Source of the DNA: Tannerella sp.
GTDB lineage: Bacteria; Bacteroidota; Bacteroidia; Bacteroidales; Tannerellaceae
DNA length: 26,397 bases
Assembly: GCA_031283785.1 (NCBI GenBank)
Contig: JAITBC010000420.1
Location: forward strand, 1-26,397
Reading direction: 5' to 3'
Shown here: positions 9,701 to 17,369 of the stretch, piece by piece
How the letters are laid out: every line of letters starts with the position of its first letter
Numbering within the stretch: the stretch's first letter is position 1
Position numbers and translations under genes: made by a program
The notes under the pieces: generated by a model
What the model was told of the DNA's origin: nothing
Seen by the model: the letters and a program-made list of their open reading frames with translations, nothing else
The model's database searches: none

Positions 9701-11299
9701 ACACGTCATTCCATACCCGGCATCTCGCTGATATCCCCGCCGCCGCATCACGACATTTATTCGATAGAAGATCTGGCACAGCTTATTTTTGACCTTAAGA
9801 ACGTAAACCCGGAAGCGGAAATAAGCGTAAAACTCGTGGCGGAAAGCGGCGTCGGCACTATTGCCGCCGGCGTGGCAAAAGCTAAAGCCGACCGTATTAT
9901 CATCTCCGGCTCCGACGGCGGGACAGGGGCATCTCCGTTAAGTTCCATCCGCTATGCCGGCATACCGGCGGAAATAGGCCTGTCAGAAACACAGCAAACG
10001 CTCGTATTAAATAATCTGCGTGGACAAGTAAGGCTTCAGACCGACGGACAGATTAAGACCGGACGCGACATTATCATAATGGCGTTGCTGGGAGCCGAAG
10101 AATACGGATTCGCAACATCGGCGCTCATCGTGTCGGGATGCGTTATGATGCGCAAATGCCATATCAACACGTGCCCCGTAGGCGTTGCAACGCAAGATGA
10201 AGAACTCCGGAAACGTTTCCGCGGGAAGCATGAATACCTGGTGAACTTTTTCCGTTTCCTTGCGGAAGAAGTTCGCGAATACCTGGCGGAAATGGGCTAT
10301 ACCCGGCTCAATGATATCATTGGCCGCGCGGATTTAATAGAAAGAAAGCCGTCGGACGGATTCGTCAAACACGACCTGCTGGATTTCGTCAAACTGACAT
10401 ATTTCCCCGAAGAAAGCAGGAACGCTTCTATCCGCAAGACAACCGGACAGATTCATCATATAAATGATGTAAAAGACCGCGATATCATCAGGCAGGCGAA
10501 GAATGCAATCGAAAACAGGCAGGAGATATCGCTCGACTATACGATAGCAAACACCGACCGCGCTGTCGGCGCCATGATTTCCGGCTATATAGCAAAAAAA
10601 TACGGGTCTGCCGGCCTGCCCGACCACACGCTGAACGTCAAGTTCAAAGGCTCTGCCGGACAAAGTTTTGGGGCTTTCCTTATCAACGGCGTGAATTTCC
10701 GCCTCGAAGGCGAGGCAAACGATTACCTCGGCAAAGGACTGAGCGGAGGACGTATAAGCCTGACGCCTCCCGCCCGTTCTGCCTTTATTGCCGAAGATAA
10801 CACGATCGCCGGTAATACTTTACTGTATGGCGCGACAAGCGGCGAGGTTTATATCAACGGACGCGTAGGCGAACGTTTCTGCGTGCGTAACAGCGGCGCC
10901 ATCGCCGTCGTGGAAGGAACGGGCGACCACTGCTGCGAATATATGACGGGAGGACGCGTCATCGTACTGGGAGAAACGGGACGTAACTTTGCGGCAGGGA
11001 TGAGTGGCGGCGTGGCTTACGTATGGGACAGAAAGGGCAATTTCGACTTTTACTGTAACATGGAAATGGTCGAACTCTCGCTGATCGAAGACAGCGCTAC
11101 CCGCAAAGAGCTGCACGAACTGATCCGTAAACATTATCATTATACAGGTAGCCGCCTCGCCGGCGAATTGCTGAAAGAATGGGATAAATACGTAGATGAA
11201 TTTATTGAAGTCATCCCGATAGAATATAAAAAAGTTTTGCAGGAAGAACAGATGAAAAAACTTCAGCGCAAGATTGAAGAAGTCCAGCGGGACTATTAA
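6776..11299 (+). CDS. gltB: Glutamate synthase, large (alpha) subunit
   Basis: This enzyme makes two glutamates from glutamine and 2-oxoglutarate in the cytoplasm, with electrons supplied through GltD. The 1507-residue length is normal for the bacterial large subunit. Cys23 in His-Asp-Ala-Cys-Gly-Val-Gly is the expected N-terminal nucleophile of the class II amidotransferase domain after removal of a short propeptide. A central domain follows. The FMN-binding synthase domain includes Ser-Gly-Ser-Asp-Gly-Gly-Thr-Gly-Ala near residue 1043. Cys1122, Cys1128 and Cys1133 (spacing C-x5-C-x4-C, then Pro-Val-Gly) are the 3Fe-4S ligands. The C-terminal glycine-repeat beta-helix domain contains Val-Leu-Gly-Glu-Thr-Gly-Arg-Asn-Phe-Ala-Ala-Gly. 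gltD starts 27 bp downstream, so the two subunits share a transcript. Confidence 0.98.
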   Translation: MIKRNILTKNEGLYNPEYEHDACGVGMIVHINGEKSHDIVESALKVLENMRHRGAEGADNKTGDGAGILLQIPHEFILLQGIPVPEKGKYGTGLIFLPKDEKQQSVILSIIIEEVEKEGLNLMHIRKTPTNPDILGDDARAAEPDIKQIFITGENDQHTLELKLYILRRRIENRVDKSKLKDKDDFYIVSLSTRRIVYKGMLETMQLRYYYPDLTNNYFTTGLAVVHSRFSTNTFPRWSLAQPFRLLAHNGEINTIRGNRGWMEARESVLTFPTLDNINDIRPLIQPGMSDSASFDNALEFLVASGMSLPHAMTMLIPESFNEKNPISEDLKAFYEYHSILMEPWDGPAALLFSDGRYAGGMLDRNGLRPARYLITKNNIMVAASEVGVVDLEPNEIKAKGRLQPGKIILVDTEKGVIYYDEELKKQLADARPYRSWLTNNRVELDELKSGRLVASSIDKFEQRLRLFDYTREDIERIIIPMSTTGAEPVGSMGFDAPLAVISRRPQLLYNYFRQQFAQVTNPPIDPIREELVMSLTEYIGAVGDNILTPNKSHCKMVRLPHPVLSNTQLDILCNIRYKGFKSIKLSMLYDIARGRDGLENAIGRLCREAEQSVGDGVNYIILSDREADEKMAPIPSLLAVSAVHHYLISVQKRVQTALIVETGEMREVMHAALLLGYGASALNPYMTFAILDDIVKKKEIQLDYETAEKNYIKALRKGLLKVLSKMGISTIRSYRGAKLFEAIGISEDLCEKYFGVAINKTGGIRLEEIVADSKILHKNAFCEHQEKEKLLPHHGMLSYRKDGEAHAWNPESISTLQLATRLGSYKKFKEYTHIIDEKPEAIFLRDFLTFKKAAKPVPLDKVEPADEIMHRFVTGAMSYGSISKEAHETIAATMNIIHGRSNTGEGGEDPARFKPRKDGLSLRSAIKQVASGRFGVTTEYLVNADEIQIKIAQGAKPGEGGQLPGYKVNEIIAATRHSIPGISLISPPPHHDIYSIEDLAQLIFDLKNVNPEAEISVKLVAESGVGTIAAGVAKAKADRIIISGSDGGTGASPLSSIRYAGIPAEIGLSETQQTLVLNNLRGQVRLQTDGQIKTGRDIIIMALLGAEEYGFATSALIVSGCVMMRKCHINTCPVGVATQDEELRKRFRGKHEYLVNFFRFLAEEVREYLAEMGYTRLNDIIGRADLIERKPSDGFVKHDLLDFVKLTYFPEESRNASIRKTTGQIHHINDVKDRDIIRQAKNAIENRQEISLDYTIANTDRAVGAMISGYIAKKYGSAGLPDHTLNVKFKGSAGQSFGAFLINGVNFRLEGEANDYLGKGLSGGRISLTPPARSAFIAEDNTIAGNTLLYGATSGEVYINGRVGERFCVRNSGAIAVVEGTGDHCCEYMTGGRVIVLGETGRNFAAGMSGGVAYVWDRKGNFDFYCNMEMVELSLIEDSATRKELHELIRKHYHYTGSRLAGELLKEWDKYVDEFIEVIPIEYKKVLQEEQMKKLQRKIEEVQRDY

Positions 11300-11326
11300 T
11301 TTATTAATAAAAACAACCACAGATAT

Positions 11327-12751
11327 ATGGGAAATCCAAAAGCATTTTTAACCATACCCCGGCAGGAAGCCGGATACCGTCCTGTACACGAGCGGCTAAA
11401 CGACTTTAGCGAGGTAGAGCAAACGCTGAACACGAGCGAACGCCGCAAACAGGCGTCGCGCTGTATGGATTGCGGTGTGCCGTTTTGTCATTGGGCATGC
11501 CCGACAGGGAACAAACAACCGGAATGGCAGGACCTGCTGTACAACGGTCGCTGGAAAGAAGCCTACCGTATACTCGAACAGACGTGCGATTTCCCGGAAT
11601 TTACGGGGCGTATATGCCCGGCTTTGTGCGAGAAGAGCTGCGTGCTGAACCTGAGCATACACGAGCCGGTGACAATCCGCGAAAACGAAGTCGCTATCAT
11701 AGAAGCCGCGTTCAGGGAAGGTTATATAAAGCCTGTAAAGCCGCTACGCAACGGGCTGAAAGTGGCCATTATCGGGAGCGGCCCTTCCGGCCTCACCGCA
11801 GCCAATCAGCTTAACCGCAGAGGCTATGAAGTGACGGTATTCGAGAAAGATGAATTTCCGGGCGGGCTGTTGCGCTTCGGGATACCGAATTTCAAATTGA
11901 ACAAGCGGATTATCAACCGACGCATTGAACTGATGAAGAAAGAGGGGATAAAGTTCAGGACGAACACGTATGTCGGCAAAGATATTAAAGCGAAAAAGTT
12001 GATTGAAAGTTTTGACGCCGTATGTATAGCTATCGGGAGTGAAGTTCCCCGCGACCTGCCGGTCCCCGGACGCGAGCTTAAGGGCGTTTATTTTGCCATG
12101 GAATATTTAGGGCAGCAAAACCGTATTCTTGAGGGCATTAAAATCCCCGAAAAAGACCTCATCCCGGCCAGAGGCAGGAAGGTGCTGGTGATCGGCGGGG
12201 GAGACACGGGAAGCGATTGCGTGGGGACGGCTAACCGCCAGGGCGCCGAAAGCGTCACCCAGATAGAGATACTGCCGCAGCCGCCTGCCGAATATAACCC
12301 GGCAACGCCGTGGCCTATGTGGCCGCAAATCCTGAAAACAAGCAGCAGCCATGAAGAAGGTTGCATACGTCGCTGGAATCTCGCTACCAACCTGTTCGCC
12401 AGCGACAGCAAAGGCAACGTTAAATCCGTCGAAACGGAAGAAGTCGAATGGACGCAACCGAACGACGGCAGTCGCCCGGAGATGAAGCGTACCGGCAAAA
12501 CGGAAACACTCGACGCAGACCTGGTATTTTTAAGCATGGGCTTTGTCAACCCGATACAGGACAGCATCATCAAAGAACTGTCGTTAAAAACCGACAATCG
12601 CAAAAATGTATCGGTAGACAATAACCAAAAGACGTCGTGCGACAAAGTTTTTGCGTGTGGCGACGCCGTGTCGGGAGCAAGCCTCGTCGTCCGCGCCATG
12701 GCGTCGGGACGTAAAACGGCAGAGACGATCGACAGATTCCTGAACGGCTAA
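11327..12751 (+). CDS. gltD: Glutamate synthase, small (beta) subunit
   Basis: This flavoprotein oxidises NAD(P)H and passes electrons to GltB. Its 474 residues match the usual length. Cysteines 46, 49, 54 and 58, and then 87, 97, 101 and 105, fit the two N-terminal 4Fe-4S clusters. The FAD-binding Rossmann motif Gly-Ser-Gly-Pro-Ser-Gly is at 150-155, and the NAD(P)H-binding motif Gly-Gly-Gly-Asp-Thr-Gly is at 290-295. The C-terminal Gly-Asp-Ala-Val-Ser-Gly-Ala motif completes the FAD site. It lies directly between gltB and asnB on the same strand. Whether it prefers NADPH or NADH cannot be read with confidence from the sequence. Confidence 0.98.
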   Translation: MGNPKAFLTIPRQEAGYRPVHERLNDFSEVEQTLNTSERRKQASRCMDCGVPFCHWACPTGNKQPEWQDLLYNGRWKEAYRILEQTCDFPEFTGRICPALCEKSCVLNLSIHEPVTIRENEVAIIEAAFREGYIKPVKPLRNGLKVAIIGSGPSGLTAANQLNRRGYEVTVFEKDEFPGGLLRFGIPNFKLNKRIINRRIELMKKEGIKFRTNTYVGKDIKAKKLIESFDAVCIAIGSEVPRDLPVPGRELKGVYFAMEYLGQQNRILEGIKIPEKDLIPARGRKVLVIGGGDTGSDCVGTANRQGAESVTQIEILPQPPAEYNPATPWPMWPQILKTSSSHEEGCIRRWNLATNLFASDSKGNVKSVETEEVEWTQPNDGSRPEMKRTGKTETLDADLVFLSMGFVNPIQDSIIKELSLKTDNRKNVSVDNNQKTSCDKVFACGDAVSGASLVVRAMASGRKTAETIDRFLNG

Positions 12752-12819
12752 ATGAGAGAATATCCGCAAACGACATAAAAAACGGTGATAAATAAAAATA
12801 ACTTTTAAACATAAAGCAA

Positions 12820-14490
12820 ATGTGTGGAATAACAGCAATTTTCAATATCGGCAAAGATGAAGACAAAGATGCGTTGCGTGCGCAGGCTTTGCAAATGAGC
12901 AAACGGATTCGCCACCGTGGCCCCGACTGGAGCGGTATTTATACCGGCGAAACGGCAATACTTGCACACGAACGCCTGTCGATCGTCGATCCGGCATCGG
13001 GGAAACAGCCGCTGATAAGCGCCGACGGGAATATCATCCTGTGCGTCAACGGCGAGATTTATAATCACAGGGATATACGCGCACGCATGAAAGATACCTA
13101 CGATTTTAAAACAGGTTCCGACTGCGAAGTGATACTTGCGCTCTATCAGGAAAAAGGCATTGATTTCATGGAAGATATCAGCGGGATATTCGCTTTCGCC
13201 TTATATGACAAGACAAAAGATGCGTTTCTGATTGCCCGCGACCCGATAGGCGTTATTCCGCTCTATGTCGGCAATGATGACAAAGGCCATATCCTCGTTT
13301 CGTCGGAGATGAAAAGCCTGGAGGGATATGCTACGGCATACGACCAGTTTAAACCGGGATATTTATGGTATAGCGAAGACGGCGGGCCTGTGAAATGGTA
13401 CAACCGCGACTGGGAAGATTTTGAGAATGTAAAGAATAATCCTTCCGACAGGTATGAATTGCGAAAAGCGCTGGAAGACGCCGTGTTGCGCCAGTTGATG
13501 AGCGACGTCCCCTACGGCGTCTTATTATCGGGCGGGCTGGATTCGTCCGTCATATCGGCAATAGCGAAACGTTATGCATCCAAACGTATCGAAAACAACG
13601 GCAAAACGGACGCCTGGTGGCCACAATTACATTCATTCGCCATCGGGCTTGACGGCGCTCCCGATCTCATTGCGGCACAGAAAGTGGCCGACCATATCGG
13701 CACCGTCCATCATGAAATACATTACACCATACAGGAAGGATTGGATGCGCTACGCGACGTCATTTACCATATTGAGACTTACGACGTCACAACCGTACGC
13801 GCATCTACGCCCATGTACCTGATTGCGCGCGTCATCAAAAGTATGGGTATAAAAATGGTGCTAAGCGGCGAAGGCGCCGACGAGGTGTTCGGCGGATACC
13901 TGTATTTCCACAAAGCGCCGGATGCGAAAGCGTTTCATGAAGAGACGTTGCGCAAGATCGGCAAATTGTACCTGTATGACTGTCTGCGGGCAAATAAGAG
14001 TTTGGCGGCGTGGGGCGTCGAAGGGCGCGTACCGTTCCTCGACAAAGAGTTCCTGGACGTTGCCATGCGCCTGAACCCGGAAGCTAAAATGGCGCCGGGG
14101 AAAGTTATTGAAAAAAAGATCGTCCGCGAAGCATTCGAAGATTACCTTCCGGAAAGCGTATTATGGCGCCAGAAAGAACAGTTTTCGGATGGCGTAGGTT
14201 ATAACTGGATCGACACATTGAAAAGGATAGCCTCGGAAAAGGTTTCGGACGAAGATATGGCTGGGGCGTCCGAAAGATTCCCCATTAATCCGCCGCGAAA
14301 CAAAGAGGAATATCATTACCGCACGATTTTCGAAGAGCTTTTCCCAAGCAAAAGCGCCGCACGTTCCGTACCGAGCGTTCCAAGCGTAGCCTGTTCGACG
14401 GCCGAAGCTTTGGCATGGGACAAGACATTCCAAAACATGAACGAGCCGAGCGGTCGCGCCGTCAAAGATGTTCATGTAGACGGCTATTGA
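12820..14490 (+). CDS. asnB: Glutamine-dependent asparagine synthetase B
   Basis: This enzyme converts aspartate, glutamine and ATP to asparagine, glutamate, AMP and pyrophosphate. Cys2 after the initiator Met is the class II glutaminase nucleophile, which fixes the start. The ATP-pyrophosphatase loop Ser-Gly-Gly-Leu-Asp-Ser-Ser is at 237-243. The later Leu-Ser-Gly-Glu-Gly-Ala-Asp-Glu motif and Glu-Gly-Arg-Val-Pro-Phe-Leu-Asp motif are typical of the synthetase domain. The 556 residues match the family. It follows gltD after 68 bp in which I see no TAnnTTTG promoter, so it is probably in the same operon. The three genes together handle glutamine-derived nitrogen. A hairpin follows the stop. 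Confidence 0.97.
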   Translation: MCGITAIFNIGKDEDKDALRAQALQMSKRIRHRGPDWSGIYTGETAILAHERLSIVDPASGKQPLISADGNIILCVNGEIYNHRDIRARMKDTYDFKTGSDCEVILALYQEKGIDFMEDISGIFAFALYDKTKDAFLIARDPIGVIPLYVGNDDKGHILVSSEMKSLEGYATAYDQFKPGYLWYSEDGGPVKWYNRDWEDFENVKNNPSDRYELRKALEDAVLRQLMSDVPYGVLLSGGLDSSVISAIAKRYASKRIENNGKTDAWWPQLHSFAIGLDGAPDLIAAQKVADHIGTVHHEIHYTIQEGLDALRDVIYHIETYDVTTVRASTPMYLIARVIKSMGIKMVLSGEGADEVFGGYLYFHKAPDAKAFHEETLRKIGKLYLYDCLRANKSLAAWGVEGRVPFLDKEFLDVAMRLNPEAKMAPGKVIEKKIVREAFEDYLPESVLWRQKEQFSDGVGYNWIDTLKRIASEKVSDEDMAGASERFPINPPRNKEEYHYRTIFEELFPSKSAARSVPSVPSVACSTAEALAWDKTFQNMNEPSGRAVKDVHVDGY

Positions 14491-14504
14491 GATTTTTACG
14501 ACAT

Positions 14505-14547
14505 CCCTGACGATACTGTTATTCCATCGGTAACAGTATTATCAGGG
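14505..14547. terminator. Bidirectional terminator-like hairpin between asnB and ugd
   Basis: ATACTGTTA (14513-14521) pairs perfectly with TAACAGTAT (14531-14539), and the stem resumes as CCCTGA (14505-14510) with TCAGGG (14542-14547). It sits between the convergent genes asnB and ugd, where either transcript could end. Neither side has a U-tract; on the plus side an 11-G run (14545-14555) follows. Confidence 0.6.
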
Positions 14548-14555
14548 GGGGGGGG
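14545..14555. repeat. 11-base poly-G tract
   Basis: A run of eleven G begins in the 3' arm of the hairpin and ends 10 bp beyond the ugd stop. It lies outside both coding regions. Such a tract is prone to slippage and to miscounting in sequencing. Confidence 0.9.
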
Positions 14556-14565
14556 AGGTATTCGC

Positions 14566-15891
14566 TCATTCCCATTTTCGCCTTCCGACGCTATCATATG
14601 TGAATCCAAGTTCGCGCAGTTCTTTTGCATCGTATATATTACGCCCGTCAATAATCAGTGGGACGCGCATGTTCTTTTTTATCACGTTCCATGCGGGCAG
14701 GCGGAACTCTTTCCATTCGGTGACAAGCAGTAAAGCTTCGGCATCAAGTACCGCGTCATAGATATCTTTCGCATATTTTACGCGGTCGCCGAGCCGCCGC
14801 TTAGCTTCCGGCACGGCGACGGGGTCATAAACGACGACTTCACAACCGGCGTCCAGAAGAGCTTCGATGACGACTAATACCGGAGCTTCGCGCATATCGT
14901 CGGTTTCCGGTTTAAAGGCCAGTCCCCAGACGGCAATGCGTTTTCCGCTCACGTCGCCCTTATAGTATGCGTTTAATTTGCGGAATAATATCCGTTTCTG
15001 ATCTTCATTCACCTCTTCGACGGCCTGCAGAATACGCATCGGCCGGTTGTTTTCGGAAGCTGTCTTTATCAATGCTTTCACATCTTTAGGGAAACATGAT
15101 CCGCCATATCCGCATCCGGCATAGAGGAAACTGCGTCCGATACGGGCATCCGAGCCGACGCCCCTGCGTACCATATTAATATCGGCGTTAACGGCTTCAC
15201 AGAGGTTTGCTATGTCGTTCATGAAACTGATGCGCGTGGCAAGCATTGCATTTGCAGCATACTTTGTCATCTCGGCCGACGGGACATCCATAAATATCAC
15301 CGGGAAATTATTCAACAGAAACGGGCGGTACAGTTTTGTCATCAGTTTTTGCGCACGTTCCGTCTCTACGCCGACAACAACGCGATCGGGGTTCATAAAA
15401 TCCTTGACAGCCGCCCCTTCTTTCAAAAATTCGGGATTGGAAGCAATATCAAATTCAATCGACACGCCTCGCTTCTTTTGTTCTTCCATGATCGCCTGTT
15501 TGATTTTATCGGCCGTCCCTACGGGTACCGTACTTTTTGTGATGACCAGCAAATATTTCTTCATGTGCTTCCCTACCGTACGCGCCACATTGAGCACATA
15601 CGTCAGATCGGCGCTGCCGTCTTCATCGGGAGGTGTCCCTACTGCGCTGAACAGCACGTCTACGCAATCAAGCACTTCCGTCAGGTCGGTCGTAAAATGC
15701 AATCTGCCGTTACTGTAATTTTTATGTACAATTTCTTTCAGTCCCGGTTCGTATATCGGGATATCGCCATTCCTGAGGCGTTCAATTTTATCCCTGTCTA
15801 TATCCACACAATAGACGTCTGTCCCCATTTCCGCAAAACAGGCGCCCGTCACAAGACCTACATAGCCGGTCCCAACAATTGCTATCTTCAT
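14566..15891 (-). CDS. ugd: UDP-glucose 6-dehydrogenase
   Basis: This cytoplasmic enzyme oxidises UDP-glucose to UDP-glucuronate with two NAD, providing a precursor for acidic polysaccharides. The N-terminal NAD-binding motif is Gly-Thr-Gly-Tyr-Val-Gly (residues 7-12). The catalytic Cys266 lies in Gly-Gly-Ser-Cys-Phe-Pro-Lys-Asp. Other family marks are Ser-Thr-Val-Pro-Val-Gly-Thr and the C-terminal Trp-Gly-Leu-Ala-Phe-Lys-Pro motif. The 441 residues match the family. It is transcribed away from the polysaccharide gene at 16014 from an interlocked promoter pair, which ties it to that locus. Other nucleotide-sugar dehydrogenases (UDP-ManNAc or GDP-mannose) share the fold, but the motifs fit Ugd best. 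Confidence 0.95.
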   Translation of the reverse strand: MKIAIVGTGYVGLVTGACFAEMGTDVYCVDIDRDKIERLRNGDIPIYEPGLKEIVHKNYSNGRLHFTTDLTEVLDCVDVLFSAVGTPPDEDGSADLTYVLNVARTVGKHMKKYLLVITKSTVPVGTADKIKQAIMEEQKKRGVSIEFDIASNPEFLKEGAAVKDFMNPDRVVVGVETERAQKLMTKLYRPFLLNNFPVIFMDVPSAEMTKYAANAMLATRISFMNDIANLCEAVNADINMVRRGVGSDARIGRSFLYAGCGYGGSCFPKDVKALIKTASENNRPMRILQAVEEVNEDQKRILFRKLNAYYKGDVSGKRIAVWGLAFKPETDDMREAPVLVVIEALLDAGCEVVVYDPVAVPEAKRRLGDRVKYAKDIYDAVLDAEALLLVTEWKEFRLPAWNVIKKNMRVPLIIDGRNIYDAKELRELGFTYDSVGRRKWE

Positions 15892-15915
15892 ACCTATAAC
15901 TCATTTTTCAAATAA

Positions 15916-15948
15916 TTTGGCAAAGGTAAAAGATTTCGCTTATCTTTG
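15916..15948 (+). promoter_or_regulatory. Plus-strand promoter of the polysaccharide operon
   Basis: TTTG (15916-15919) is followed after 21 nt by TATCTTTG (15941-15948), both perfect to the Bacteroidetes -33 and -7 patterns. The start codon is at 16014, giving a leader of about 60 nt. It is interlocked with the ugd promoter on the other strand. Confidence 0.75.
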
Positions 15949-15952
15949 CAAA
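15921..15952 (-). promoter_or_regulatory. Promoter of ugd, overlapping the divergent promoter
   Basis: On the minus strand TTTG (15949-15952) is followed after 20 nt by TACCTTTG (15921-15928). Transcription would start near 15914, giving a leader of about 20 nt before the ugd start at 15891. Confidence 0.75.
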
Positions 15953-16013
15953 CATTTTTTTGCGTTTATAATAAAAAGACAACCTCGTTCGTTTATAAAT
16001 AAAACGATGTTTT

Positions 16014-17369
16014 ATGCAGGATTTCATAGACAGACAATTTTTTAACCTGACGGTTTTCACGCTCATTTTCGGTGTGATGTTTTACGATATCATCCATCTG
16101 CTCGGATTCAGTTATGTCGACGAAGTATGCGCCGTTCTCCTACTGATGCTATTCGGATATAAAATACTCCATACAAAGATGTGGGAATTTAATAAATTAT
16201 TCCTTACAGTATTAGGCATTTTCATTTTTTACCTGATTTATTCCATCGTCATACGCGCCAATTCAACCGTCGCCATCCTGTCCGATTTCATCATACAAAT
16301 AAAACCGTATCTTGCGTTTTTCTGCGTTTATGCCATACATCCGAATTTGACGGAGAACCAACGGAAAATAATCCGGCAGCTCGTCCTGTTGTGCAGCCTG
16401 TATGTTTTATTTGTCGGCATCGCCTACCATATTATATCTTATGACGTTATCAAGTATACATTCGGGCATGAGTCGCGATTAGCGACCGCATCGTCCATCT
16501 TAGCATTATTGTATCTCTATTGCAGCGATTACACAAAAACAGACAGGATGATCTTCCTGTTGCTTTTATCGCTGGGGATATTATCCGGGCGTTCGAAGCA
16601 TTTCGGTTTTTTTGCCATCTGCCTGCTTGTGATACTATATTTCAACGAATCCTTCAGGATGAAACTGAACTTGAGAAATTTGGCGTTTATTATGATCGCA
16701 ATAGCAGCCGCCATGTTTGTTGCACGTGGAAAAATCTACTACTATTTCATCACCGGCGGATTCGGAGACGGACGTACTCCGAACGACTTGTATGCCCGAA
16801 TGGCGCTCTACTACTTCGCATTACAAATAATCACGGATTATCTTCCCTTCGGCACGGGATTTGCAACTTATGCCACATACACTTCGGGAATGTATTATTC
16901 GCCTGTCTATGCAAAATATGGAATGCAAAACATGCACGGCCTGACCAAAGAGGCGCCGACGTTCATTGCCGACACTTATTTCCCGGCATTAGCGCAGTTC
17001 GGCATTGCAGGCGTCCTGTTGTTTTTTACATTCTGGATACATCTTGTGATGAAAACGATAAAAGCACACCACAAATGCGGTAAAGAATCGACAATAGCTT
17101 TCGTCATCATTATCTTCTTTATGATCGAATGTACATCGGACGCAACGATAACACATAACCGGGGGATGTTTATAATGATGTTATTGGGATTGTTATTTCA
17201 CGATATGCAGGCAAAACTTTCGTCAACCGATAACGGAGAGGAGAGCGTTTCAAGCGGGGACGGCGACAGGAGCGTTTCAAGCGGGAATTTCCCTGCAAAC
17301 GGCGACAACAATGACGCTGACGTCAAAAAACTTTTAGCGAATAATACGAATGAAGGTTCTTTTAGTTAA
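16014..17369 (+). CDS. O-antigen polymerase/ligase-like membrane protein
   Basis: This 451-residue protein has about ten hydrophobic segments and a large polar loop near residues 240-320. The loop contains an Arg-Met-Ala-Leu-Tyr-Tyr motif followed by Pro-Phe-Gly-Thr-Gly, the pattern of the O-antigen ligase / Wzy superfamily. Such proteins act at the periplasmic face of the inner membrane, either joining repeat units or transferring a finished glycan. Sequence alone does not separate polymerase from ligase. The last 45 or so residues are hydrophilic and contain a 9-residue tandem duplication. The next gene starts inside its last codons (20-nt overlap). It opens the plus-strand glycosyltransferase run and has a strong promoter. 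Confidence 0.8.
   Translation: MQDFIDRQFFNLTVFTLIFGVMFYDIIHLLGFSYVDEVCAVLLLMLFGYKILHTKMWEFNKLFLTVLGIFIFYLIYSIVIRANSTVAILSDFIIQIKPYLAFFCVYAIHPNLTENQRKIIRQLVLLCSLYVLFVGIAYHIISYDVIKYTFGHESRLATASSILALLYLYCSDYTKTDRMIFLLLLSLGILSGRSKHFGFFAICLLVILYFNESFRMKLNLRNLAFIMIAIAAAMFVARGKIYYYFITGGFGDGRTPNDLYARMALYYFALQIITDYLPFGTGFATYATYTSGMYYSPVYAKYGMQNMHGLTKEAPTFIADTYFPALAQFGIAGVLLFFTFWIHLVMKTIKAHHKCGKESTIAFVIIIFFMIECTSDATITHNRGMFIMMLLGLLFHDMQAKLSSTDNGEESVSSGDGDRSVSSGNFPANGDNNDADVKKLLANNTNEGSFS
17243..17285 (+). repeat. 27-bp tandem duplication in the polymerase/ligase tail
   Basis: GAGCGTTTCAAGCGGG occurs at 17243-17258 and again at 17270-17285, a period of 27 nt or exactly nine codons. It encodes Ser-Val-Ser-Ser-Gly twice in the polar C-terminal tail, so copy changes would keep the frame. 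Confidence 0.85.

Noticed and set aside
12088..12699. 203-codon minus-strand frame
   Set aside because: It is antisense to the gltD nucleotide-binding domains; no domain or start signal is seen.
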